A stretch of 64,000 bases of DNA from DASSUW01 sp036257565 (lineage in GTDB: Bacteria; Actinomycetota; Thermoleophilia; Solirubrobacterales; Solirubrobacteraceae): assembly GCA_036257565.1 (NCBI GenBank), contig DATAFH010000013.1, forward strand, positions 1 through 64,000. Direction: 5' to 3'. Below the pieces are notes generated by a model, which was not told the DNA's origin, did no database searches, and saw nothing but the letters and a program-made list of their open reading frames with translations. Positions 18,148-25,816 of this stretch are shown here, piece by piece (position 1 is the stretch's first letter; every line of letters starts with the position of its first letter). A program made the translations under genes and the position numbers.

Positions 18148-18244
18148 CTCTGAGCGTGTCGCTTTTCGCACCGAGGCTCAGAGTCCGGAAACCGGCGTCC
18201 CGCCCGGACATCGGGCGTACGGAGCGGATGCGGGGCGGGACGCC
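18148..18244. other. Intergenic tract with two perfect inverted repeats, possible structured RNA
   Basis: The 290-base gap between the Rrf2 gene and the PASTA lipoprotein has two successive stem-loops. CTCTGAGC (18148-18155) pairs with GCTCAGAG (18176-18183) over a 20-base loop. GGCGTCCCGCCC (18194-18205) pairs with GGGCGGGACGCC (18233-18244) over a 27-base loop. An alternative inner stem CGCCCG/CGGGCG lies inside the second. This may be a terminator pair, a leader RNA or a small RNA; I cannot match a known class. Confidence 0.4.
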
Positions 18245-18333
18245 TAGGCGTTCTTGGTGCCCGCATCGCGGCGTTCGTTTGCTTCGATCCCCTGAGCGAG
18301 GACCGAGTGCTGACACTAGTGTGAGTCCACACC

Positions 18334-18888
18334 ATGCGCGCCCGTCCCGTTCCGCTCGTCGCCTGCCTGGCCGTGGTTGCCGTGGGCTGCGGCGGGGGTG
18401 AGGAGAAGCCGGCGCCGCGCGCACTGGCGCCCGTGGTGCTCGAGCTGACGGAGCCGTCCGACGAGGCCGTCGTGCGGACCTCCACGGTGCGGGTGCGCGG
18501 CTCGGTGTCCCCGGCGGGAGCCGACGTCCGGGTCGACGGGCGCGCGGCCGAGCAGCAGGGCGAGACGTTCTCGCTCGAGGTGTCGCTCGAGCCGGGCGCC
18601 AACGTGCTCGACGTGATCGCCAGCGCCCGCGGCCGCGCGCCGGCGCTCACCGCGATCCGCGTTACGCGCGAGATGCCGGTCGAGGTGCCCGACGTCACCG
18701 GATTGGCGACCGAGGAGGCCGAGAGCCGCTTGAGCGACGCCGGGCTCGAGCCGGAGGTCCACGACGGCGGCGGGCTGTTCGACGGGCTGCTGCCGGGCGA
18801 GCCGGCGGTCTGCGCGCAGGAGCCGGAGGCCGGCGCGATGGTCCGCCGCGGCACGGTCGTGGCCGTCAGCGTGGCGAAGCGCTGCTGA
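18334..18888 (+). CDS. Secreted lipoprotein with a PASTA domain
   Basis: 184 residues. A short signal peptide (MRARPVPLVACLAVVAVG) ends in a lipobox whose Cys is residue 19, so the mature protein is probably lipid-anchored outside the membrane. An immunoglobulin-like or bacterial Ig-like segment follows (about 35-110: VVLELTEPSDEAVVRTSTVR onward). The C-terminus is one PASTA repeat (about 113-184: VEVPDVTGLATEEAESRL, then GTVVAVSVAKRC). PASTA domains bind peptidoglycan stem peptides and usually sit on Ser/Thr kinases or penicillin-binding proteins. Here it is separate, and the convergent neighbour is a Ser/Thr kinase that lacks PASTA. Confidence 0.8.
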   Translation: MRARPVPLVACLAVVAVGCGGGEEKPAPRALAPVVLELTEPSDEAVVRTSTVRVRGSVSPAGADVRVDGRAAEQQGETFSLEVSLEPGANVLDVIASARGRAPALTAIRVTREMPVEVPDVTGLATEEAESRLSDAGLEPEVHDGGGLFDGLLPGEPAVCAQEPEAGAMVRRGTVVAVSVAKRC

Positions 18889-20433
18889 TCACGCGCGCGG
18901 CGTGGCGGCGATGAGCGCGATCTTCGCCTCGCCGCGCTCGCGCACCACCCCGAAGACGATCGTGCCTTCGTACGGGTCGCCGCCGTCGCGGCCGACACGG
19001 TAGCTGCCGCGCGCCCGTCCGGCCCGTCCGCCCCGCACCTCGAGGTCGTTCAGGTCGTAGCCCTCCACGCGCCCGTCGAACTGGCGGGCGTACTGGTCGA
19101 CCACCTCGTCGCGACCCTGGGTGCGGCCGCCGGGAAGGACGCGGAGCACGTCGCGGGAGAGCGTGCGGCGGAGCGCGGCTGGATCCTCGGCGGCGTACGC
19201 GTCGCCGAACGCCTCGGCGGCGTCGCGCACCTCGTCCTCGCTCAGCGGCCCGGTCCGGGCCGCCGCTCCGCCCGGGTCGCCGAACAGGACGCCGGCGAGG
19301 AGCCCGATGGCGACGAGGCCGGCGAAGGCGGCGACGGTCACGGCCGCCCGGGCGGGCCAGCGGCGGGGTCGGACGACGCGGGGCGCCGACTCGTCTTCGG
19401 CGCCGGGATCGCCGGGGGCCGCGCGGGCGGAGCCGTTGGTGCCGGGATCGTGGGAGGCGGCGTTCCAGGCGGTCACGGCCGTCGCCTCGTGCGACTCGGC
19501 ATCCCATGCGGTCACCGCCTCGTCGCCGATCACGCGCGTCACGTCGCCGTTCGCACCGCCGCCCGGGGCGGCGGGGCCGACGGCGACGCTGCGCTCGGAC
19601 TCGGTCACCGGCTCACCGCGCGAGGCGGCCAGCACCGCGCGGCCGAGGTCGCCGGTCGACGGAAAGCGGCGCGCGGGGTCCTTGGCCAGCGCGCGGGCCA
19701 TCACGCGGTCGAACTCGCGCGGCGCGCCGCGGTCGGACGGCGGGGCCGGCTCGTCGTGCAGGTGCGCGAGCATCGTGGCCGGCACGGTGCCGTGGGCGAA
19801 CGGCGGGCCGCCGGTGAGCGCGGCGTAAAGCACGCAGCCGAGCGAGTACACGTCGGCGCGGGCGTCGGTCCGCTCGCCGCGGAGCTGCTCCGGCGAGCAG
19901 TACTCGACCGTGCCGATCCACTGGCCCGACTTCGTGAGCTCGGTGTCTGACCCGGCCAGCCGGGTGAGCCCGAAGTCGCTCAGGTACGCGTGGTGGCCCG
20001 CGAGCAGCACGTTCGCGGGCTTCACGTCGCGGTGCACGAGTCCGGCGGCGTGCGCCGCGTCGAGCGCCGACGCGACCTGGGCGACCAGCTCGGCCGCCAG
20101 CTCCGGCTCGAGTGCGCCCCGCTCCCGCAGCAGCGCGTGCAGGTCGGTGCCGCCCACGTAGCGCATCACGAGGTAGAGCGAGCCGTCGTGCTCGCCGGCC
20201 GCGTAGACCGGAATCACGTTCGGGTGGTCGATCGCGGCGGCCATCCGCGACTCGCGCTGGAACCGGTCCCGGAACGCCTGGTCGCCGGCGCGCTCCGGGG
20301 TCAGCAGCTTGAGCGCGACGGGCCGGCCGAGGCTCAGCTCCGTCGCGCGGTAGACCACGCCCATGCCGCCGCGACCGGCGACCGCTTCGATGCGGCAGCC
20401 GGCGAATTCGTCGCCTGGCGCGAGCTCGACCAT
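18889..20433 (-). CDS. Membrane Ser/Thr protein kinase with extracellular SnoaL-like domain
   Basis: 514 residues from ATG 20433 (a GTG directly before it is also possible). A Hanks-type kinase occupies about residues 12-270. It shows the Gly loop GRGGMGVVYRA, VALKLL lysine, catalytic HRD in LVHRDVKPANVLL, DFG in LSDFGLTRL and the SPE (APE) element. A disordered linker leads to one transmembrane helix near 362-384. About 125 outside residues follow with an NTF2/SnoaL-like pattern (EAFGDAYAAEDPAALRRTL, then DEVVDQYARQFDG). PknB-type kinases sense the cell wall through PASTA repeats; this one has none. Its stop directly abuts that of the PASTA lipoprotein gene. Confidence 0.9.
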   Translation of the reverse strand: MVELAPGDEFAGCRIEAVAGRGGMGVVYRATELSLGRPVALKLLTPERAGDQAFRDRFQRESRMAAAIDHPNVIPVYAAGEHDGSLYLVMRYVGGTDLHALLRERGALEPELAAELVAQVASALDAAHAAGLVHRDVKPANVLLAGHHAYLSDFGLTRLAGSDTELTKSGQWIGTVEYCSPEQLRGERTDARADVYSLGCVLYAALTGGPPFAHGTVPATMLAHLHDEPAPPSDRGAPREFDRVMARALAKDPARRFPSTGDLGRAVLAASRGEPVTESERSVAVGPAAPGGGANGDVTRVIGDEAVTAWDAESHEATAVTAWNAASHDPGTNGSARAAPGDPGAEDESAPRVVRPRRWPARAAVTVAAFAGLVAIGLLAGVLFGDPGGAAARTGPLSEDEVRDAAEAFGDAYAAEDPAALRRTLSRDVLRVLPGGRTQGRDEVVDQYARQFDGRVEGYDLNDLEVRGGRAGRARGSYRVGRDGGDPYEGTIVFGVVRERGEAKIALIAATPRA

Positions 20434-20478
20434 CACAGGGATTGTGACGCGGCCCCGGCGCGGGGGTAGGGGCACGGC

Positions 20479-20841
20479 ATGGATCTCGGCAACCCCATCT
20501 CGTATCTCGTCCTCGCGGACGGCACCCCGGTGCTGGCCTCCGACGGCCAGGAGCTCGGGCGGATCGAGCACGTCCTGGCCGACGCCGACGCCGACGTGTT
20601 CGACGGCGTGATCGTCGACATGCGCGCCGGGCTGGGCGGGCACCGGTTCGCCGACGCCGCGCAGCTCGAGGCGATCTACGAGCGCGGCGTCGTCCTGGCC
20701 CTGGACGCCGAGGCGGCCGCGCGGCTGCCCGAGCCCTCGGAGAACCCGGCGACGCTCGGCGCCGACCCCGCGGACACCGCTCCTGACGAGCTCGGCGACA
20801 AGCTGCGGCGCGCCTGGGACTACCTCTCGGGGCGCTATTGA
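20479..20841 (+). CDS. PRC-barrel-like protein
   Basis: 120 residues. The N-terminal 75 residues (ISYLVLADGTPVLASDGQEL, then GRIEHVLADADADVFDGVIV) form a short beta-rich PRC-barrel pattern in which a G-x-V/I-x-x-V stretch is followed by FDGVIVD. The C-terminus is helical. PRC barrels occur in photosynthetic reaction centres and the RNA-maturation factor RimM; free-standing actinobacterial ones have no established role. A second protein with the same core (the DGIEVGTVHRVLDN and IFDGIIV blocks) lies at 52081-52413. It starts 45 bases from the divergent kinase gene. Confidence 0.65.
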   Translation: MDLGNPISYLVLADGTPVLASDGQELGRIEHVLADADADVFDGVIVDMRAGLGGHRFADAAQLEAIYERGVVLALDAEAAARLPEPSENPATLGADPADTAPDELGDKLRRAWDYLSGRY

Positions 20842-20866
20842 CCAGGTAGCCTGGAGGGGTCCGCGA

Positions 20867-21814
20867 ATGTCGCGTATCCCGATCAACATTGCCGAGCACG
20901 TGGGCCGCACGCCGATGGTGCAGCTCACGCGCATCGCGCCCGAGGGCGTCGGGGTGTTCGCGAAGCTCGAGATGTTCAACCCCGGCGGCTCGGTGAAGGA
21001 CCGGATCGGCGTCGCGATGATCGAGGCCGCGGAGGCCGAGGCTCGCATCGAGCCGGGCCGCACGACGATCGTCGAGGCCACGAGCGGCAACACGGGCATC
21101 GCCCTCGCCTTCGTGTGCGCGGCGCGCGGCTACGACCTCGTGCTCACGCTCCCGCAGGGCATGAGCCGCGAGCGGGAGGGCCTGCTTCGGCTGTACGGCG
21201 CGCAGGTGCAGGTCACGGAGTCGCTCGGCGGGATGAACGAGGCGGTGGTCGCCGCCCAGGCGCTCGCCCGCGACAGCGACGCGTGGCTCCCCGACCAGTT
21301 CTCGAACCCAGCCAACCCGGAGGCCCACCGCCGCTCGACCGGTCCTGAGATCTGGGAGGCGCTCGACGGGCAGGTCGACTACTTCGTGGCGGGAGTCGGG
21401 ACCGGCGGCACGATCACCGGGGCGGGCTCCTACCTGAAGGAGCGCAACCCGAAGCTCAAGGTGATCGCCGTCGAGCCGGCCTCGTCGGCCGTGTTGTCGG
21501 GGCGTGACCCCGGACCGCACAAGATCCAGGGGATCGGCGCGGGGTTCGTGCCGCCGGTGCTCGACCGTGCGCTGCTCGACGAGGTGATGGCGGTCGACGA
21601 CGAGGACGCGATCGAGACGGCGCGGCTCGTCGCTCGGCGGGAGGGCGTGCTCGCCGGCATCTCGTGCGGGGCGGCGCTATGGGCCGCGCTCGAGGTCGCG
21701 GCCCGGCCGGAGGCCGAGGGGGCCCGGATCGTCGTCGTGCTCCCCGACTCGGGCGAGCGCTACGTTTCCACGCCGTTCTTCGCGCCCGAGCCCGAGCGCG
21801 CCGGCGCCGCCTGA
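20867..21814 (+). CDS. cysK: Cysteine synthase (O-acetylserine sulfhydrylase)
   Basis: 315 residues, a complete fold-type II PLP enzyme making L-cysteine from O-acetylserine and sulfide. PLP-binding Lys is in NPGGSVKDRIG. The substrate-binding loop is EATSGNTGIALAF, the phosphate-binding glycine loop GVGTGGTITGAG, and the C-terminal block AGISCGAALWAALEVA. A GGAGGG at 20850-20855 lies about ten bases before the ATG. Its partner serine acetyltransferase (cysE) is 3 kb downstream on the same strand, so the pathway from serine to cysteine is encoded here. Confidence 0.95.
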   Translation: MSRIPINIAEHVGRTPMVQLTRIAPEGVGVFAKLEMFNPGGSVKDRIGVAMIEAAEAEARIEPGRTTIVEATSGNTGIALAFVCAARGYDLVLTLPQGMSREREGLLRLYGAQVQVTESLGGMNEAVVAAQALARDSDAWLPDQFSNPANPEAHRRSTGPEIWEALDGQVDYFVAGVGTGGTITGAGSYLKERNPKLKVIAVEPASSAVLSGRDPGPHKIQGIGAGFVPPVLDRALLDEVMAVDDEDAIETARLVARREGVLAGISCGAALWAALEVAARPEAEGARIVVVLPDSGERYVSTPFFAPEPERAGAA

Positions 21815-21815
21815 C

Positions 21816-22985
21816 CTATCCGAGGCGCCGCTTGACCCACGCGGTGGCGTCGGCTCCGCCGGCTTCGATCACGCCGGCGTGGCTGACGCCGGGGTACACC
21901 GTGTACGCGACCTTCGTGTCGCGCTCGCGGTAGTCCTCGACGAGCTGCGTGGTGAAGTTGGGGAAGACGGTGCCGTCCGCATCACCCTGCAGGACGCGCA
22001 CACGCGACATGATCTTGAGCCGTTCGGGGTCCTGGGCGCTGATCAGGTCGAGCAGCGGGTTGAGGTCGACGTCCCCGCGGAGGATCTGGTTCAGCGGCAG
22101 CCCGCCGAACGAGTCGGCCGCCTGCAGCGTGTCGTGGCAGCGGTGCAGCGACTGTGGGAACAGCTGCCGCGCGCGGTCGGTGAGCAGCGAGGGGACGTCG
22201 ACCTGCGGCGCCACCGAGTCGGCGGCACGGAGACCGAGCGCGACGAACGAGCCGAGCCCGCCGCCGGGCTGCGGCAGGAGTCGGGTGGCCTCGAACTGCA
22301 GGCCGAGGTGCGAGGCGGGCGCGAGCGCGACGGTCCCACGCAGCTTGAGGTCGGGCACCCAGCGCGGCGCGAGGTCGGCGGCGAACAGCGCCGCATGGCC
22401 GCCCTGCGAGTGGCCGGCGATGACGAACCGCCGCGACAGCCGGGGCTCGGCCTCGCGCGCCGCGCGGACGGCGTCGAGCACGCTGCGGCCCTCAGAGCGG
22501 CCGACGAGGAACGGGTGCACCCCCGGCGTTCCCAGGCCCTCGTAGTCCGTGCGCACGACCGCGTATCCGGCCTTCAGGAACCGCCGCAGGAGCGGGTAGG
22601 CGTAGCTCACGAGCATGGTCGCGTCGTAGCCGCGGGTCGGCGCGCAGGCGTCCGGGATCCCGGCCGTGCCGTGGGCATACGTGACCACCGGCCATCCGCC
22701 GCGCGGCTTCGGACCGCGGGGCAGCGTCAGCGACGCCGACACCGCGACGACCTTGCCGCGGACGCTCTTCGAGCCGTAGAGCAGCAGCCGCGCGTTGCGC
22801 TTCAGCGCGTCCGGGCCGTGCTGGCGCCGCGCCCAGATCAGTCCGCCGTGCCGGCCCTCGAGGGGCTTCGGCGGCGTGTAGAAGGCCGCGCCCTTCGGGC
22901 CTTTCGGGACATCGGCCGCCGCCGGGACCGCGCCGGCGACCACGGCGGTGAGGAGGAGGGTCAGCACGATCGTGGCTCGGCGCAT
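21816..22985 (-). CDS. Secreted alpha/beta hydrolase (secretory-lipase type)
   Basis: 389 residues with a clear signal peptide (MRRATIVLTLLLTAVVAGAVPAAA, cleavage about residue 24). The nucleophile elbow is GHSQGG, preceded by an oxyanion-region TYAHGTAG and a GYAVVRTDYEGLGTPG loop. The acid/His end reads LQGDADGTVFPNFTTQ and YPGVSHAGVIEAG. This layout matches actinobacterial secreted lipases/esterases related to the fungal LIP family. The natural substrate is unknown. It is convergent with cysK, one base apart. Confidence 0.85.
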   Translation of the reverse strand: MRRATIVLTLLLTAVVAGAVPAAADVPKGPKGAAFYTPPKPLEGRHGGLIWARRQHGPDALKRNARLLLYGSKSVRGKVVAVSASLTLPRGPKPRGGWPVVTYAHGTAGIPDACAPTRGYDATMLVSYAYPLLRRFLKAGYAVVRTDYEGLGTPGVHPFLVGRSEGRSVLDAVRAAREAEPRLSRRFVIAGHSQGGHAALFAADLAPRWVPDLKLRGTVALAPASHLGLQFEATRLLPQPGGGLGSFVALGLRAADSVAPQVDVPSLLTDRARQLFPQSLHRCHDTLQAADSFGGLPLNQILRGDVDLNPLLDLISAQDPERLKIMSRVRVLQGDADGTVFPNFTTQLVEDYRERDTKVAYTVYPGVSHAGVIEAGGADATAWVKRRLG

Positions 22986-23012
22986 CCCGGCACCGTATCG
23001 GCGAGGGGCGCG

Positions 23013-23567
23013 CTACGCGGCGATCGGGCCGTCGCCCTGGACGCACCACGCCTCGACCGACGGCCACGGGCCGTAGCCGGCCTCCGGGTTCAGGTGGCCG
23101 CGTCCGGGGAGGAGGTCGACTGGGATGCGGAGCGGCTTGCCGTAGAGGCCGGCGGCGCCCTCGGGGCAGTACGGATCGTTGTCGGAACAGACGAGGCGCG
23201 CGCCGGCTCCGAGCGCCGGGAGGGGAACCGGGAAGAAGCCCTGGATCTCCGGCACGCCGGAGGCCTCGGAGGGCGGCGCGGCGAGCAGCACGCGGCCCGC
23301 CTGTGCGCCGCCGTCGGCGACGTGGTGCAGGTAGAGCAGGCAGGCCAGCGAGTGGCAGATGAGAACGGACTCGCCGGCGGGCAGCGCACTCAGCTCGCCC
23401 TCGAGCGTGCCGCGCCAGGAGTCGAGCGAAGGCAGGTCCGCGTCAGGCAGGTCCGGGTAGGCGACGCGCTCGCCGTCGGCCCGCAGCCGGGCGGCGAGCC
23501 ACGTCTGCCAGTGCCCGGGCCCCGAGGCCTGCAGGCCGTGCAGTATGAGAAACGAGCGGGCCGACAC
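23013..23567 (-). CDS. RBBP9/YdeN-family serine hydrolase
   Basis: 184 residues, the family's usual size. It opens FLILHGLQASGPGHWQTWLA, the typical RBBP9/YdeN beginning. The nucleophile is the Ser of LICHSLACLLYLH. The acid is probably the Asp of VCSDNDPYC, and the His lies in GRGHLNPEAGYGPWP, a family-specific motif. These are small soluble alpha/beta hydrolases, probably esterases, with uncertain substrates in bacteria. It is divergent from tusA with about 20 bases between starts. Confidence 0.88.
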   Translation of the reverse strand: MSARSFLILHGLQASGPGHWQTWLAARLRADGERVAYPDLPDADLPSLDSWRGTLEGELSALPAGESVLICHSLACLLYLHHVADGGAQAGRVLLAAPPSEASGVPEIQGFFPVPLPALGAGARLVCSDNDPYCPEGAAGLYGKPLRIPVDLLPGRGHLNPEAGYGPWPSVEAWCVQGDGPIAA

Positions 23568-23587
23568 CGTCGCTACCGTAGTCCGAA

Positions 23588-23797
23588 ATGGCCGTCCGGA
23601 CGCTCGACATCACGGGCCTGACGTGTCCTATGACCTGGGTGAGAACCAAGCTCGAGCTCGAGCGGATGGCCCCCGGGGAGGCGCTCGACGTGCGCTGCGC
23701 GCCCGGCGAGGCGCTCGAGAACGTGCCCCGTTCGGCGGCCGACGCCGGTCACGACGTCGAGGTGACCGGCGCCACGATTCGGATCGTGCGGCGATGA
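23588..23797 (+). CDS. tusA: TusA-family sulfur carrier
   Basis: 69 residues. The single-domain TusA fold starts with the conserved block DITGLTCPMTWVRTKLELE, whose Cys carries persulfide sulfur. In E. coli TusA passes sulfur from IscS towards tRNA 2-thiouridine; other members feed molybdenum-cofactor or sulfur-oxidation pathways. Its stop overlaps the start of the following MoeB/ThiF gene (ATGA), so the two are translated together and TusA sulfur may be used with that E1-like enzyme (inference). Confidence 0.85.
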   Translation: MAVRTLDITGLTCPMTWVRTKLELERMAPGEALDVRCAPGEALENVPRSAADAGHDVEVTGATIRIVRR

Positions 23798-24636
23798 ACG
23801 ACCGCCGGGCGTTCTTTCGCGGGCTGGCGGGCGCCGCGCGCGAGCCGCGGCCGGCGGAGGCGGCGCCTGCGGACGAGGTCGAGGCGCCGGTTGCCGGAAC
23901 GCCGGACCTCTGGCTCGACCGCTACTCGCGCCAGCTCGTTCTCCCCGAGTGGAGCGAGGCCGCGCAGCGCGCCGTCGGGGAGGCCAGCGTGCTCGTTGTC
24001 GGCGCGGGGGCGCTCGGCTCCCCGGTCGCGACGTATCTCGCGGGCGCCGGCGTCGGACGGCTCGGGATCGTCGACGAAGGCGACGTCGAGCTCTCGAACC
24101 TCCATCGCCAGCACCTGCACTTCACGCCCGACGTCGGCGTGCCCAAGGCGCACAGCGCGGCGGCCAAGCTCGGCTTCCTCAACCCGGAGGTCGTGATCGA
24201 GCCCTACCAGGCGGGCTTCAACCACACGATGGTGGAGGCGCAGGACCTGGTGGTCGACTGCACGGACTCGTTCGCGACCCGCTACGCCGTCAACGCCGCG
24301 TGCTGCGCCGCCGGCGTCCCGTTGGTCCAGGGCGGGGTCACCGGCCTCACCGGGATCGTCATGGCGATCCGCCCGCAGCAGACCGCCTGCTACCGCTGCG
24401 CGTTCCCGACACCGCCGCCACCGGACGCCCGGCCGAGCTGCGCCGAGGCCGGGGTCCTCGGGCCGGCGGCGGGCGTCGTCGGCTCGCTGCAGGCGCTCGA
24501 GGCGCTCAAGCTCCTGGCCGGCCTACCGGCCCTCACGGACGCGTTCCTGCAGATCGACCTCGCGCTGCTCGACTTCCTGCGGGTCGCCGTCGGCCGCCGC
24601 GAGGATTGCCAAGACTGCTCCCGGCGTAACCTGTAA
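23794..24636 (+). CDS. MoeB/ThiF-type E1-like adenylyltransferase
   Basis: 280 residues. After a 55-residue lead, the family begins at RYSRQLVLPEW (the Arg finger). The nucleotide-binding GAGALGSPVATYLAGAGVG, IVDEGDVELSNLHRQ, GVPKAHSAA and VVDCTDSFATRYAVN follow. The zinc pairs CYRC and CQDC are both present, as is a catalytic-loop Cys in PSCAEAGVLGPAAG. It should activate the C-terminal glycine of a ubiquitin-like sulfur carrier (MoaD, ThiS or CysO type); no such carrier is in the window. No rhodanese domain is attached, so sulfur would come from elsewhere, perhaps the coupled TusA. Confidence 0.88.
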   Translation: MNDRRAFFRGLAGAAREPRPAEAAPADEVEAPVAGTPDLWLDRYSRQLVLPEWSEAAQRAVGEASVLVVGAGALGSPVATYLAGAGVGRLGIVDEGDVELSNLHRQHLHFTPDVGVPKAHSAAAKLGFLNPEVVIEPYQAGFNHTMVEAQDLVVDCTDSFATRYAVNAACCAAGVPLVQGGVTGLTGIVMAIRPQQTACYRCAFPTPPPPDARPSCAEAGVLGPAAGVVGSLQALEALKLLAGLPALTDAFLQIDLALLDFLRVAVGRREDCQDCSRRNL

Positions 24637-24642
24637 GGCAGG

Positions 24643-25383
24643 ATGCTGGGGATCGGAACCCTCCGCCGGGTGGCCGGCGAGCTGCGCCGTGACGTGCGCG
24701 CCGCCTACGAGCGCGACCCGGCCGCCAAGGGCGTCAGCGCGGCCGAGGTGCTTGCCGCCTGGCCGGGCGTGCACGCGCTGCTCAGCCATCGCGTGGCGCA
24801 CGCGCTCCACGGCGCCGGCGTGCCGCTCGCCCCACGGGCGCTCGCCTATGTGTCGCGGTCGCTGACCGGCATCGAGATCCACCCGGCAGCAAGGATCGGC
24901 GACGCCCTGTTCATCGACCACGGCATGGGCGTCGTGATCGGCGAGACGGCCGAGGTGGGGGACACGGTGACGATGTATCAGGGCGTGACCCTCGGCGGTA
25001 CCGGCTTCGCGACCGGCAAGCGCCACCCGACGGTGCAGGACAACGTCACGATCGGCTCCGGCGCCAAGCTGCTCGGCCCGATCACGATCGGCCACGGCGC
25101 GAAGATCGGCGCCAACGCGGTGGTCATCCACGACGTCCCGCCGAACTCGACGGTTGTCGGGAACCCCGGGCATCCCGTGCGGGTCGAGGGTCGCCGCCCC
25201 GAGGGCCCGGACGCGGACTGGGTCCACCTGCCCGACCCGATCGCGGACGCGCTCAAGCAGCTCTCCCGGCGCATCGCGGAGCTCGAGCGCGAGCTCGCCG
25301 CCGTCCGCGGCGAGGACCCGAGCAACGAAGCCGAGGTCGTGCCGCTGCGCCCCGTCGGCGGCCCGAGCCCTGCCGGTGGCTAG
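24643..25383 (+). CDS. cysE: Serine O-acetyltransferase
   Basis: 246 residues. The left-handed beta-helix is clear from about residue 75: TGIEIHPAARIGDALFIDHG, GVVIGETAEVGD and TMYQGVTLGGTG. Then come TGKRHPTVQDNVTIGSGAKLLG and IGANAVVIHDVPPNSTVVGNPG. The catalytic His-Asp region IDHGMGVVIGE is intact. It makes O-acetylserine for CysK. A charged C-terminal extension (about 45 residues with a short coiled coil, SRRIAELERELAAV) goes beyond the helix; the usual CysK-binding Ile tail is not obvious. The gene ends inside the next start region. Confidence 0.92.
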   Translation: MLGIGTLRRVAGELRRDVRAAYERDPAAKGVSAAEVLAAWPGVHALLSHRVAHALHGAGVPLAPRALAYVSRSLTGIEIHPAARIGDALFIDHGMGVVIGETAEVGDTVTMYQGVTLGGTGFATGKRHPTVQDNVTIGSGAKLLGPITIGHGAKIGANAVVIHDVPPNSTVVGNPGHPVRVEGRRPEGPDADWVHLPDPIADALKQLSRRIAELERELAAVRGEDPSNEAEVVPLRPVGGPSPAGG

Positions 25384-25807
25384 CTTCTCGCACACCGTCG
25401 AGATCCCCCGCCCGCCGGAGGAGGTCTTCCCGTGGCTGCTCGAGCAGGACAAGGTCCCGCGCTGGACCGGCCACCTCGAGCGCTACGAGCAGCTCGATGG
25501 CTCGCTCGGCACCGGCTCGCGGGTCCGGCAGGTGCTCGACGTGAGCGGCCGCACGATCGACGTCGAGCTCCAGATCACCCGCTACGACCCGCCCAACGGC
25601 GCCGAGTCGCGCTTCGAGACGAACGGCATCAAGGTGCTCAACGGGTACGCGCTCCAGCCCGCCGGCGCCGGCACGCGGCTCACGCAGTCGCTCGAGGCGA
25701 AGGCGGGTGGGCTGACCGCCAAGCTGCTCCTGCCGGTGGTCCAGCCGCGGCTCGAGCAGAAGCTCACGGAGGACCTCGAGCGCCTTCGCGAGGTCCTCTC
25801 CGGGTAG
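25376..25807 (+). CDS. SRPBCC (START-like) family protein
   Basis: 143 residues from a GTG that overlaps the cysE stop by eight bases. It shows the SRPBCC pattern: FSHTVEIPRPPEEVFPWLLE, then WTGHLERYEQLDG, a long beta region, GTRLTQSLEAKAGG and a C-terminal helix LEQKLTEDLERLREVL. Members bind hydrophobic ligands in a deep cavity and include polyketide cyclases and CoxG-like proteins. The ligand cannot be told from sequence. Confidence 0.75.
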   Translation: MASFSHTVEIPRPPEEVFPWLLEQDKVPRWTGHLERYEQLDGSLGTGSRVRQVLDVSGRTIDVELQITRYDPPNGAESRFETNGIKVLNGYALQPAGAGTRLTQSLEAKAGGLTAKLLLPVVQPRLEQKLTEDLERLREVLSG

Positions 25808-25816
25808 GGCCGAGGC

